Below are positions 1-8,310 of a stretch of 64,000 nucleotides of DNA, piece after piece; the stretch's first letter is position 1, and each line of letters opens with the position of its first letter. This DNA comes from Lachnospiraceae bacterium. GTDB lineage: Bacteria; Bacillota; Clostridia; Lachnospirales; Lachnospiraceae. The translations under genes were made by a program, and so were the position numbers. The stretch spans positions 1 through 64,000 of the forward strand of contig JAFUGT010000017.1 of assembly GCA_017469275.1 (NCBI GenBank), written 5' to 3'. Below the pieces are notes generated by a model that was given only the letters and a program-made list of their open reading frames with translations, made no database searches and had not been told where the DNA came from.

Positions 1-20
1 GCTTATTTACTCCTTCTCTT

Positions 21-158
21 TTGTGCATATTATGCAGTTCCAACACAGACACGTTCTCACTCCGTTGCTCACGTAGCGGTACTAATGCACCAAAATACGG
101 TGCATAAGTACCGACGGTCGCAAAGGGTCTGTTTATGGAATCTGTACAATATGCACAA
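21..158. repeat. Long imperfect inverted repeat (MITE-like or structured element)
   Basis: The ends are a perfect 11-bp inverted repeat, TTGTGCATATT at 21-31 and AATATGCACAA at 148-158. Pairing continues inward with gaps (GCAG/CTGT, TCC/GGA, CAGAC/GTCTG). A central hairpin pairs GGTACT (78-83) and ATGCACC (85-91) with GGTGCAT (99-105) and AGTACC (107-112). The whole 138-bp stretch can therefore fold on itself. No ORF fits it. It lies just upstream of the DUF362 gene and could be a MITE-like element, a cis-acting RNA structure or a terminator-like structure of the gene to the left. The sequence does not decide between these. Confidence 0.5.
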
Positions 159-224
159 GTCAATCAACTGTATTGATGCGTTTCGCAAACGCCTATATTA
201 TACGTTATTAAAAGGAGATTATGT

Positions 225-1118
225 ATGGGATCAGTATCAAAAGTTTACTTTACAAGGAAAATGACTCCGGAGAAAGTCATAGAGGTGTATGATAAGCTTG
301 GGAAGAAGCTAACCGGAAATGTCGCAATAAAGGTTCATTCAGGTGAAGAAGGTAATCAGAATTATCTTAAACCGGAATTTTGGAGACCGATCGTTGAACA
401 CGTAGGCGGTACTATAGTAGAGTGTAATACAGCTTACGAGGGAGAGAGAAATTCTACAGAGAAACATGTTAAACTTATCGAAGCTCACGGATGGAACAGA
501 TATTTTAAAGTGGACCTCATGGATAAGACAGGTCCGGATATCGAGATTCCCATTCGCAATGGTAAGCATCTTAATTCCGATATAATGGGTAAGAATTTTC
601 TTAATTATGATTCTATGCTTGTGCTTTCACATTTCAAGGGACATCCTATGGGTGGATATGGTGGAGCGCTTAAGCAGCTTTCCATTGGTTGTGCTTCAAC
701 AGCAGGTAAGGTCAATATTCATTCAGCAGGTAAATATCGCAAGGCAGAGGAGCAGGGAATTGTTTGGGAAGATCTTCCGGAGCAGGATGCATTTCTTGAA
801 TCCATGGCTGAGGCTGCATCTGCCGTAACGGATCATTTTGCTGGCAATATTGTATATATCAATGTTATGGCCAATATGTCTGTAGATTGTGACTGTTGCG
901 CAGTAGCTGAAGATCCATGTCTTAAGGATATAGGAATACTTGCTGCTACCGATCCGGTTGCTATTGACAGGGCATGTATTGATCTTGTCAAAAAGAGTGG
1001 CGATGAAGGAGTTGCTCATTTTATGGAGAGAGTTACATCAAGAAATGGTGAGCATACTATCGAGGCTGCTGCGGCAAGAGGAGTTGGCGTAGAAGAATAT
1101 GAGCTGATAGAATTATAA
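225..1118 (+). CDS. DUF362 domain-containing protein
   Basis: A 297-residue protein matching the DUF362 family, whose members are often joined to ferredoxin domains and whose reaction is not settled. The diagnostic stretch is SHFKGHPMGGYGGALK at about residues 135-150. Cysteines 222, 224, 225 and 232 (DCDCC...C) could bind a metal or cluster. No C-terminal CxxCxxC ferredoxin module is present, so this is the short form. The ATG at 225 follows AAAGGAG at about 211-217. There is no signal peptide or membrane segment, so it should be cytoplasmic. It is a single-gene unit closed by the terminator at 1204-1240. Confidence 0.85.
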   Translation: MGSVSKVYFTRKMTPEKVIEVYDKLGKKLTGNVAIKVHSGEEGNQNYLKPEFWRPIVEHVGGTIVECNTAYEGERNSTEKHVKLIEAHGWNRYFKVDLMDKTGPDIEIPIRNGKHLNSDIMGKNFLNYDSMLVLSHFKGHPMGGYGGALKQLSIGCASTAGKVNIHSAGKYRKAEEQGIVWEDLPEQDAFLESMAEAASAVTDHFAGNIVYINVMANMSVDCDCCAVAEDPCLKDIGILAATDPVAIDRACIDLVKKSGDEGVAHFMERVTSRNGEHTIEAAAARGVGVEEYELIEL

Positions 1119-1203
1119 TCTTAGGAATAGTAGTAATAGCTTGTGTATCAAGCCTTTGGATTTTGCGGTAACAGGAATAATTATATATAGTTAAATATAT
1201 GAA

Positions 1204-1240
1204 ATGGGCTCCCTATATTAAATGAGGAGCCCATTGTTTC
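1204..1240 (+). terminator. Rho-independent terminator after DUF362 gene
   Basis: The stem is ATGGGCTCC at about 1204-1212 paired with GGAGCCCAT at about 1226-1234, followed by TGTTTC. The stem is strong and the T-tract is poor. It lies 85 bp after the stop. Confidence 0.6.
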
Positions 1241-1300
1241 TGTAAAATACATTCGATAAGCAGAGATACTATTGTATAAACTGTCAATTAATGAATAGAA

Positions 1301-1915
1301 TTAATCCTCTGTCTGTTTTACAAGTTCATCAAGCTCCGCTTTAACCCGTTCTACAGTGTTAAGTACAATATCTGCAGATGCGGAGATTTCCTCGGTAGAA
1401 CTTGCCAGATTCTGAGTTCTGTCATTAACTCCGTTAACGATTGTGAGAAGCTTTTGTGTTTCTGTTACAATCTGTTCTATTGCGCTTCTGATTGCAGCAT
1501 TGTTATGTGCTGTTCCTGAGGCTGTCTCTCGGGAATCGGAAGCAAGGAGGTTAATCTCATCGGCAACAACGGCAAAGCCTCGTCCTGCTTCTCCCGCTCT
1601 CGCAGCCTCTATGCTTGCGTTCAAAGCAAGAAGATTGGTCTGGGAAGCGATGTTGACAACCTTCTCATTGCTGCTTTCCAATTCTTCAAGTGTCTTCATA
1701 ATGGCATCCATCGAATCGTTAAGCTGTCTGCAGAATTGCTCAACAGTACCTACATCATTGGAAATACCGTTACTTTCTTCTGCGTTACTGGTGTTACCAT
1801 CGACCATTTCATTAATGGATTGACGAAGAGATTCAAAATGATTGTTGACACTTTGGATAGTCGAGAAAAGACTGTTCTTTCGGGCATCTAACTTAGCCTG
1901 CTCTTCGAGTACCAG
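1301..1915 (-). pseudogene. Methyl-accepting chemotaxis signalling domain, C-terminal part of hydrogenase-MCP fusion cut off by a stop codon
   Basis: This stretch is in the same frame as the hydrogenase gene upstream (1916-3259). It is separated from it only by a TAA at 1916-1918: codons GAG AAC GCT CAA TAA CTG GTA continue as an open frame to 1301. It encodes a short coiled-coil linker and then the MCP hairpin tip ([20 protein letters not shown] and FAVVADE), the part that contacts CheA and CheW. An ATG at 1807 could start a 168-residue product, but no good ribosome binding site supports it. Most likely one 652-residue redox-sensing transducer was interrupted by a nonsense mutation. Readthrough or a sequencing error are alternatives. 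Confidence 0.75.
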
Positions 1916-3259
1916 TTATTGAGCGTTCTCTCGTTCAATCTCTACAAGTCCTTTAAGATAGTGGACACAATTCTCCTTGTGATTAAATCCATTGAAGATG
2001 GCTGTTGCCATATCGGTACAGGTATCATAACCACAGCAGGAACAATTGATGCGCTGAGATTCTAAAGTGTTCTTGTTCATCTCACTAAAAATTCTATTGA
2101 GATCGCTCTGAGATGGTGTTTTGATCGGACAGCTCTTTGAACGATCTGTGTAATGTCTTATGTAGTCATTAAGATTAAGGTTGGCAAATTGTTTGTTGAG
2201 TGCGCTAAGCCTCTGCTCCGGAGAAAGCTTCTTTGCCCAGGCACCCTTTTTGCCTTCTTTCTTTACTGATTCCCTGATTACAAGAAGATTGTATAAGGCG
2301 TCATCCGTCTCAGCTATCGCAGGGTCAGTTCCGGTTCCGCATATACATCCATTTTCGCAATTAAGTGCGTCTATAAAAAGGTATGGGGTTTTGCTCTTGA
2401 TTATTCTGTCTTTGTTACTATTGAGAAACTGATACATACGTTTATCGCCCTCGATCTGACGTATAAATACACTCTCGCCTAAAAGCCAGTATACATTTTC
2501 CTTAAGACCACCCGGAGTAGGGTAAATGGAACCTAATCCGTATTCGATTTCGTCTGAACATGGAGAGCCACTGACATTGTGCGCTTTAGCATACTTCATG
2601 AGATGATCGAAGGTCACATTATAATTGATATATCCCTTATTGTTAGGGTCATCTATCTCTAGCTTTTTGGCAATACAAGGACTGATAAATGCCAGTTTAT
2701 CCTTTATTCCCATAACCTTTTTAGCGTATATTGCGGTACACATCATCGGGCTTTGTACGGGAAATAATTTCGGTAAGATTTCAGGCATATATCTTTCAAT
2801 ATATCCCACTACTGCCGGACATGGCTGGGATATTCCGCCTGTATAATTGTATTTTTGAATATAGTTAATATAGCCCCAGGTCGTAATGTCCGCACCAAAG
2901 GAAACACTGATAAATCTTTTGACTCCAAGTTTTTTTAGTCCGCCTAATACTTTCTCATATTCATTTGGATAATTAGCCTTGAAAGCAGGCGCTATTATCA
3001 CAGAAATAGATTCGCCTTTCTTAAGGTCATCAAAAAATCGAAGAGTGTCATCGCGATACTCTCTTGCGTTGTGCATACATGCGTCAAAACATGCGCCACA
3101 AGATATACAGCGGTCACCGTCTACCTGAATACGTGATACTCCATTCTCATCGGGGCTATCGGATACACAGGCACCCATACAGCTACAGGCGTTGATGCAT
3201 TTATTACACCCGACACAGTTTTCGTTAGTAAATACCAAACCATTGCCATAGTTACTCAT
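1916..3259 (-). CDS. Sensory [FeFe]-hydrogenase domain protein (N-terminal part of a hydrogenase-MCP fusion)
   Basis: A 447-residue protein. The N-terminus holds two [4Fe-4S] ferredoxin motifs (CVGCNKCINAC; CISCGACFDAC). The H-cluster domain follows, with L1 changed to SQPCPAVV, L2 as SPCIAKKLEID and L3 as LNCENGCICGTG. In L1 the proton-transfer cysteine of catalytic enzymes is replaced by proline, which fits the sensory (group C-like) hydrogenases rather than a bulk H2 producer. The C-terminus has a CSCCGYDTC Fe-S domain. The frame continues past a TAA into a chemotaxis transducer domain (1301-1915). The start ATG at 3259 follows AAAAGGAGT. The inferred role is to sense H2 or redox state and signal to the chemotaxis machinery. 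As it stands the signalling part is detached. Confidence 0.85.
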   Translation of the reverse strand: MSNYGNGLVFTNENCVGCNKCINACSCMGACVSDSPDENGVSRIQVDGDRCISCGACFDACMHNAREYRDDTLRFFDDLKKGESISVIIAPAFKANYPNEYEKVLGGLKKLGVKRFISVSFGADITTWGYINYIQKYNYTGGISQPCPAVVGYIERYMPEILPKLFPVQSPMMCTAIYAKKVMGIKDKLAFISPCIAKKLEIDDPNNKGYINYNVTFDHLMKYAKAHNVSGSPCSDEIEYGLGSIYPTPGGLKENVYWLLGESVFIRQIEGDKRMYQFLNSNKDRIIKSKTPYLFIDALNCENGCICGTGTDPAIAETDDALYNLLVIRESVKKEGKKGAWAKKLSPEQRLSALNKQFANLNLNDYIRHYTDRSKSCPIKTPSQSDLNRIFSEMNKNTLESQRINCSCCGYDTCTDMATAIFNGFNHKENCVHYLKGLVEIERENAQ

Positions 3260-3461
3260 CTGACAGTACTCCTTTTACGTTTAAAATGCTATTAATATTA
3301 TCCCCAATCATATTTTTATAGCAAATCACACTATCCATTAATTGTACCACAGATAGACCATAATGTAACATAAAATAATTAAAAAATGTAATAAATATAT
3401 TTGTGTATTATTGTTAATTGAGATATGGTGTTATGTGTAAATGTGTGATAAAATCAAGATG

Positions 3462-3566
3462 AATCATCCGTTCAGAGCGAGTGCGGCTTAAGCCGCATTG
3501 TCCGCGACTCTTTTTTCTTATGCGTAGGCTATGTGGAGCTATCGTCGGACAGCGGATGATTTTTAT
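3462..3566 (+). ncRNA. Candidate structured RNA with terminator-like closing stem
   Basis: AATCATCCG (3462-3470) pairs with CGGATGATT (3553-3561), which runs into TTTTATAT. Directly inside, TGTCCG (3499-3504) pairs with CGGACA (3546-3551). Between them lies a perfect 7-bp hairpin, GTGCGGC/GCCGCAT (3481-3498). A -10-like GATAAA lies just upstream. The three stacked helices form a plausible junction of about 100 nt in a 416-bp gap between divergent genes. I do not recognise an RNA family, and the strand is inferred from the T-run. Confidence 0.4.
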
Positions 3567-3675
3567 ATATAGAATCAGTTTTTATAGCTATCGTAATTTT
3601 TCAGATAGTAATAACCCTAATAACATGGGGCAGACAGGCAACGTGGAATAATGCTTTGTCGAAGGAGAGGATAAT

Positions 3676-4686
3676 ATGTCATTTAGTGATGTGGTGAGAA
3701 GAGAATTTAAGGCAAGTGATGATGAAAGGGACAGAGGACTTACTACTCCTTCAGAAGTGATAAGGTTTGATAATATCTGTTATGTGGATGAAGGTATAAA
3801 TGCAGGTGGGAAAAGAATAGATTTGCATGAACGGCAGGAGGAGCAATGGATAAGCAGGTGGCAATTTCTTGATGTTTACAGGCCGGCTAATGCAGGGAAC
3901 ATGAAGCTGCCTGTAATAGTAAGCGTTCACGGTGGCGGCTGGGTATATGGTGACAAAGAGGTGTATCAATATTATTGTATGGATCTATGTCGAAGGGGAT
4001 ACGCTGTGGTGAATTTCTCCTACAGACTTGCGCCGGTTTTTAAGTTCCCGACACAGCTTGAGGATACCAATAAGGTATTCCATTGGGTGCTTAGTAATGC
4101 TGATGAATATGGTTTTGATACCGATAGAATATATGCGGTGGGGGATTCCGCAGGGGCTAATATTTTAGGACTTTTTTGCCTTATGTGTACGAATGAAGAA
4201 TATGCCGCAAAGTATAAGTTTAATGTGCCGGATATTAAAGTTATTAATGAAAGAAATAATAGTGATGATGCAGGTAATAATGCGAAATGTAATAGTGATA
4301 TTGCAGTGAAGAAATTTGTACCCAGGGCGGTTGGCCTTAATTGCGGAGCCTATGATATTAAGGAAAACATGAGGGAAATGAAGGGGTTTATGAAGGAATT
4401 AATGCAAGACAAAGGGACACCGGAAGAGTTGGATATGTTAAATGTCACTAAGTACATTAACAAAGATTTTCCACCGACATTTTTAATGACCTGTTACGGA
4501 GATTTTCTAATGAATCAGGCGCCTTTGCTTGAAATGAAATTCAAAGAGCTTGGAGTGCCCTATGTGAGCAGGCTGTACGGAAGCAAAGAAGAACCATTAA
4601 AGCACGTCTTTCATTGCGATATCAGGATGAAAGAAGCGAAGATATGTAATGATGAGACTTGCCGATTTTTTGAGAGTATAAAATAA
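3676..4686 (+). CDS. Alpha/beta hydrolase (HSL-type esterase/lipase)
   Basis: A 336-residue cytoplasmic hydrolase of the hormone-sensitive-lipase/type IV esterase group. The oxyanion-hole motif HGGGW is at residues 85-89 and the nucleophile elbow GDSAG at 156-160 (Ser158). The acid and histidine are probably in CYGDF (about 275) and KHVFH (about 315). An asparagine-rich, low-complexity insert (about 211-230) sits between the core strands and is unusual. The ATG at 3676 follows GAAGGAGAGG. The substrate cannot be read from the sequence. It may be the last gene before the defence island begins. Confidence 0.85.
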   Translation: MSFSDVVRREFKASDDERDRGLTTPSEVIRFDNICYVDEGINAGGKRIDLHERQEEQWISRWQFLDVYRPANAGNMKLPVIVSVHGGGWVYGDKEVYQYYCMDLCRRGYAVVNFSYRLAPVFKFPTQLEDTNKVFHWVLSNADEYGFDTDRIYAVGDSAGANILGLFCLMCTNEEYAAKYKFNVPDIKVINERNNSDDAGNNAKCNSDIAVKKFVPRAVGLNCGAYDIKENMREMKGFMKELMQDKGTPEELDMLNVTKYINKDFPPTFLMTCYGDFLMNQAPLLEMKFKELGVPYVSRLYGSKEEPLKHVFHCDIRMKEAKICNDETCRFFESIK

Positions 4687-4730
4687 TATGAAACTAACGT
4701 TTCTAGTGGTTTGAGATCAAGGAGCAGAAT

Positions 4731-5789
4731 ATGAAAAAATTATCATATGAACAGGTTATATCAGGGAAGAGATTTGATAGCTATTCTAAGGAAGCAGAAT
4801 ATATTTTTTCGTTAATTGATAAGGGTAGAATTAAACCAATAATCAGTTCGGCAAAAAATGGTAAGCATCCTGCCCTTTATACAAGATATTGGCTTCTTGA
4901 GGAAGAAAAAGAATATACTGAATTGATTGATGAACTTAGAAATTTTGTATCATCTATGATTGATATTGATTATTATCTGAAACATATCAAAGTTTATGAA
5001 AAGGAAAGAGAATATGTTTTGGAATTAAGTGATTATCTTAATGGAAACAAAGAAGATTTGAGTATTAAGATATCTGAAAATGAGAGAAGCTTTGCAATCT
5101 GGGGAAAGGAAAAATTCTTGTCCGGAAAGACTTATGATGGCATATCAGCCGTAGATATTCTTAAACATTGTGGAATAAAAAAGGATTATCTCAATACTTA
5201 TCGTACAGCAGAACCTCTGGCATATTATTCATGCAATAAAGATGTTCCTCAAAGTATTCTTATCTTGGAAAATCTGGATCCTTTTTATAGTATTCGTAGA
5301 TTAATGTTAGAAGGCAATAATAATATATGTGGCATATTGTTTGGAACTTTAGTGTATGGCGGGGGCAAGAGAGTTGTCAGGGCATTTGAAGATTTTGCAA
5401 TATCAGCAGAGCCGTATATGCAAGACTACCGGAATCATTTATTCTATGTAGGAGATCTGGATTACGAAGGGATAGGTATATATGAGAGTCTTGTAAAGAA
5501 AGTGAAAGAGAAGTCTGTATTGATGCCTGAAAAGGATTTCGCTGATAATAATCCTACAGAAAGAATTATAAAACCATGTATTGAGATATATAACAGGATG
5601 ATTGATAAAGTATGTGATATAGAAAAGCTTCCGGTTATGAAGAATCAAAATGTTATAGATATAACCGAATTCATTGGCGTTCTTACTGAGGTAAGAAGAG
5701 AAAAGCTTAAGACGATATTAGAAAGAGGCAGGTATATTCCACAGGAGATATTGAGTGTTACGGATTATGTCTGCAATGGAACTGTATGA
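4731..5789 (+). CDS. jetD: Wadjet anti-plasmid system protein JetD (TOPRIM nuclease subunit)
   Basis: A 352-residue DUF3322/DUF2220-type protein. The C-terminal TOPRIM domain shows ILENLDPF with the acidic residue Glu180 and the DxD motif GDLDYEGIGI with Asp242 and Asp244. In characterised Wadjet complexes JetD cleaves circular DNA after loop extrusion by the JetABC motor. The start at 4731 follows AAGGAGCAG. It is the first of four genes in order D-A-B-C, all on the plus strand. The 82-bp gap before jetA is the largest in the operon. Identity is strong from the motifs plus the three neighbours. Confidence 0.9.
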   Translation: MKKLSYEQVISGKRFDSYSKEAEYIFSLIDKGRIKPIISSAKNGKHPALYTRYWLLEEEKEYTELIDELRNFVSSMIDIDYYLKHIKVYEKEREYVLELSDYLNGNKEDLSIKISENERSFAIWGKEKFLSGKTYDGISAVDILKHCGIKKDYLNTYRTAEPLAYYSCNKDVPQSILILENLDPFYSIRRLMLEGNNNICGILFGTLVYGGGKRVVRAFEDFAISAEPYMQDYRNHLFYVGDLDYEGIGIYESLVKKVKEKSVLMPEKDFADNNPTERIIKPCIEIYNRMIDKVCDIEKLPVMKNQNVIDITEFIGVLTEVRREKLKTILERGRYIPQEILSVTDYVCNGTV

Positions 5790-5871
5790 TATGCACAAAA
5801 AGAAAGAGTAATGATGAGTTTCGTAATTGCCTAAACTCAAATATGAAAGACAAAGGAGAATATCGTTACAT

Positions 5872-7521
5872 ATGAGATACGATTTTTTAAAGGATTTTCC
5901 TAAGAGAATGAAGAATGTGGGGTTATATGCCACATTGATTCAGAATATTGTAGATAAGACGAGTTGGAATAAATATTACGTCACAAAAAATGACGAGCGT
6001 ATTAATATTGTATTTTCAGTTCTTCTGTTTATCATGGAAAAGTCTCTCAAAGATGATGTTTGTACTCTGGATGATGTGGCGGTATATATTGATGAGATTA
6101 ACAGCTCAGATTATGAAAAGCCCTTGTCATTTGATGAGTGCAGAGAAATGGCTGATTTTATAGTTAACTCGGTTTTGTCAAATGATGGTAAGATAATGAG
6201 TTTTGATGGGTATGACTACGAACAGAAAGCGTATCATATTATTAATATTCGTTACCTGATGAACAAAGTAGTATATATCGACGGTGATGTTAGAAGAACA
6301 TCTTATACATTGACAGAGGAGGGGTATAATCTGTTGTTGTCAACTCTTGAAGTGGAGGCGAATCTTAGGTTTACCATTCAGGAGATGATATTCAGACTCC
6401 ATCTTGAGAAACAAAGCTATGATAAAGCGGCACAGGATATAAGGGAGCTATTCAATCAGATAAGGATACAGCTTAGAAAGATTGATGCTGCGATGGTCAG
6501 TATAAGACGCAATGCTCTTAATTTTTCGATTACCCAATATGAAGAGATTACCAATGAAAACATGGATATGGTGTATGATACGAAACAGAAATTTGAGAAT
6601 TACAGGGATCTTGTGGAACAGAGAAAGGCTGAGCTTTTGGAAATTCATTTTAATGTAAAGAAATTAAGTGCTGAGGATGAAGAAAAACTTGCCAACTTGA
6701 AGGTGATAAGCGGATATCTTGGAAGGACGATAGATGAGCACCAGAAGATATTGACAAGTCATTTTAACCTCAAGGATCTGTATGCAAAGGAAATGGACAG
6801 TTTATCTGTGGTGTCTATGGTTAAGAGGTTCTCTTTAAGAAATGAGGTGTATGATAAGATACTTGATGATCCGAATGCATTAGGTAATATGTCGGCACTT
6901 CTTGCGCCGTTGTTCAACAGAGATTTGGATGAGGTGTATAATCCTGCAAGCGCAGCGGGATTACAGCGTACTTCAAGAAAGAAAAAGGAAGAAGACAGTA
7001 CTGAAGATATAGAGTTTGATGAAGAATTGTGGGAGCGCGAAAAGCAGGCACGACTTAGGGAAAGGCGTAAGAAATATGAGGGCTGTCTGACATTTATACT
7101 TAGTCGGGCTGTTGAACGAGGAAGTGTTATGCTTTCGGAGATTGAAAAGGAGATTGCCGAAGAAGCATTAAAACATAATACAGAAGAATGGGAAGCAGAG
7201 AAACAACCTGCAAAAATAGATGTATTGATTCCAACCATAGATATATTCAAGGAAATAATGGTGGAGCTTATTAAAGGAAGAATTTTAGACCTTGATGAGC
7301 TTAAGAAAGAACGGCAGGAAAGTTTTGAGGATGATGGAGAGGTGTTTGAGGTAAACCGTATGATGCTTGATATTATGGAGAGACTTGATCCTGACGAAAG
7401 AGTGACGCATATTGTCATATCAAAACAGGGAGATTCAAAGGTATCATTTGGCAACATTTATGATGAGCAGGGAAGGCTTAGGGAAATCAGGTGCTCTGAT
7501 GTTAAGACAGAAGTTTTTTAA
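5872..7521 (+). CDS. jetA: Wadjet anti-plasmid system protein JetA (DUF5716-like, kleisin subunit)
   Basis: About 549 residues beginning MRYDFLKDFPKR, a typical JetA N-terminus. Winged-helix-like segments come first, then a long helical stretch (about 190-330) and an acidic, charged middle, as expected for the kleisin that bridges the SMC heads. I place the start at ATG 5872, behind AAAGGAG. A TTG at 5827 would add 15 residues that read through the ribosome binding site. The gene lies between jetD and jetB. The role is bridging JetC and JetB in an SMC-type complex that recognises small circular DNA. Function is assigned from family and context. Confidence 0.88.
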   Translation: MRYDFLKDFPKRMKNVGLYATLIQNIVDKTSWNKYYVTKNDERINIVFSVLLFIMEKSLKDDVCTLDDVAVYIDEINSSDYEKPLSFDECREMADFIVNSVLSNDGKIMSFDGYDYEQKAYHIINIRYLMNKVVYIDGDVRRTSYTLTEEGYNLLLSTLEVEANLRFTIQEMIFRLHLEKQSYDKAAQDIRELFNQIRIQLRKIDAAMVSIRRNALNFSITQYEEITNENMDMVYDTKQKFENYRDLVEQRKAELLEIHFNVKKLSAEDEEKLANLKVISGYLGRTIDEHQKILTSHFNLKDLYAKEMDSLSVVSMVKRFSLRNEVYDKILDDPNALGNMSALLAPLFNRDLDEVYNPASAAGLQRTSRKKKEEDSTEDIEFDEELWEREKQARLRERRKKYEGCLTFILSRAVERGSVMLSEIEKEIAEEALKHNTEEWEAEKQPAKIDVLIPTIDIFKEIMVELIKGRILDLDELKKERQESFEDDGEVFEVNRMMLDIMERLDPDERVTHIVISKQGDSKVSFGNIYDEQGRLREIRCSDVKTEVF

Positions 7522-7587
7522 TTGTTAAATACAGGATAAAACACTCGTTGTTTTGTAAGCAGAAAAGTGAATGAAAGGTGGATGAAG

Positions 7588-8310
7588 ATGGCATTTGAAT
7601 ATAACGAGATAAAACAGAGTCAGGAGATATTCTATTATCTTCTTAAGCATCATGAGCTAAGTGAAGATAGGGAATCAGGATTATACAGAGCATATTTTGA
7701 AAAAGAGGATGTTCAGATGTTGGTGAAATCTCAGGGCGAGGCGGCAGAGTGCAAGATTGAGAGATATGGTAACACAATCTATCTTATTCCGGATGAAGGT
7801 AATAACTATCTTGGGTTTTCGAAAAGTCAGTTGAAGAGGCAGCTGTTAAAATCTGATGCTACAGACAAGGATTATTATCTTGCCCAGTTCGTTATTCTCA
7901 CATTAATGATTGAGTTCTATGACGGACAGGGAAGCAGTGCGAAGACGAGAGATTATATTCGTGTGGGAGAACTGCTTAACAGTGTATCGGAGCGTTTAAG
8001 AGAAGGAGCAGACCGCTTTGATGAGGATGAGCAGGACAGTGTCGGCATAGCATTTACCGATATGTTAGAGGCCTATGAAGCGCTGAAATCAGATGATACG
8101 GGAAGGAAGACCAAGACCACCAAGGAGGGCTTCATACACAGTATTCTTTCTTTCCTTGAAGATCAGGGACTTATAGAATATGTTGTGGTCGATGAGATGG
8201 TACTTACCACTAAGAAGATGGATAATTTCATGGATTGGAACATACTTAATGAGAATAATTTTGACAGAGTACTATCAGTGCTGGGGGTGAGAGAAAGTGG
8301 CGACAATTAA
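7588..8310 (+). CDS. jetB: Wadjet anti-plasmid system protein JetB (DUF4194-like, KITE subunit)
   Basis: About 240 residues starting MAFEYNEIKQSQE, matching the DUF4194/JetB family: small winged-helix proteins equivalent to MukE that dimerise on the kleisin. The ATG at 7588 is preferred because AAAGGTGG ends 6 nt upstream. An upstream GTG at 7567 lacks such a site. The gene overlaps jetC by 14 bp, which implies translational coupling. No membrane segment is present. Assignment rests on size, position and family resemblance. Confidence 0.88.
   Translation: MAFEYNEIKQSQEIFYYLLKHHELSEDRESGLYRAYFEKEDVQMLVKSQGEAAECKIERYGNTIYLIPDEGNNYLGFSKSQLKRQLLKSDATDKDYYLAQFVILTLMIEFYDGQGSSAKTRDYIRVGELLNSVSERLREGADRFDEDEQDSVGIAFTDMLEAYEALKSDDTGRKTKTTKEGFIHSILSFLEDQGLIEYVVVDEMVLTTKKMDNFMDWNILNENNFDRVLSVLGVRESGDN

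Noticed and set aside
6759..7457. 232-codon minus-strand ORF in jetA
   Set aside because: A Ser-rich shadow frame antisense to a coiled-coil gene; no start signal and no similarity to any family.
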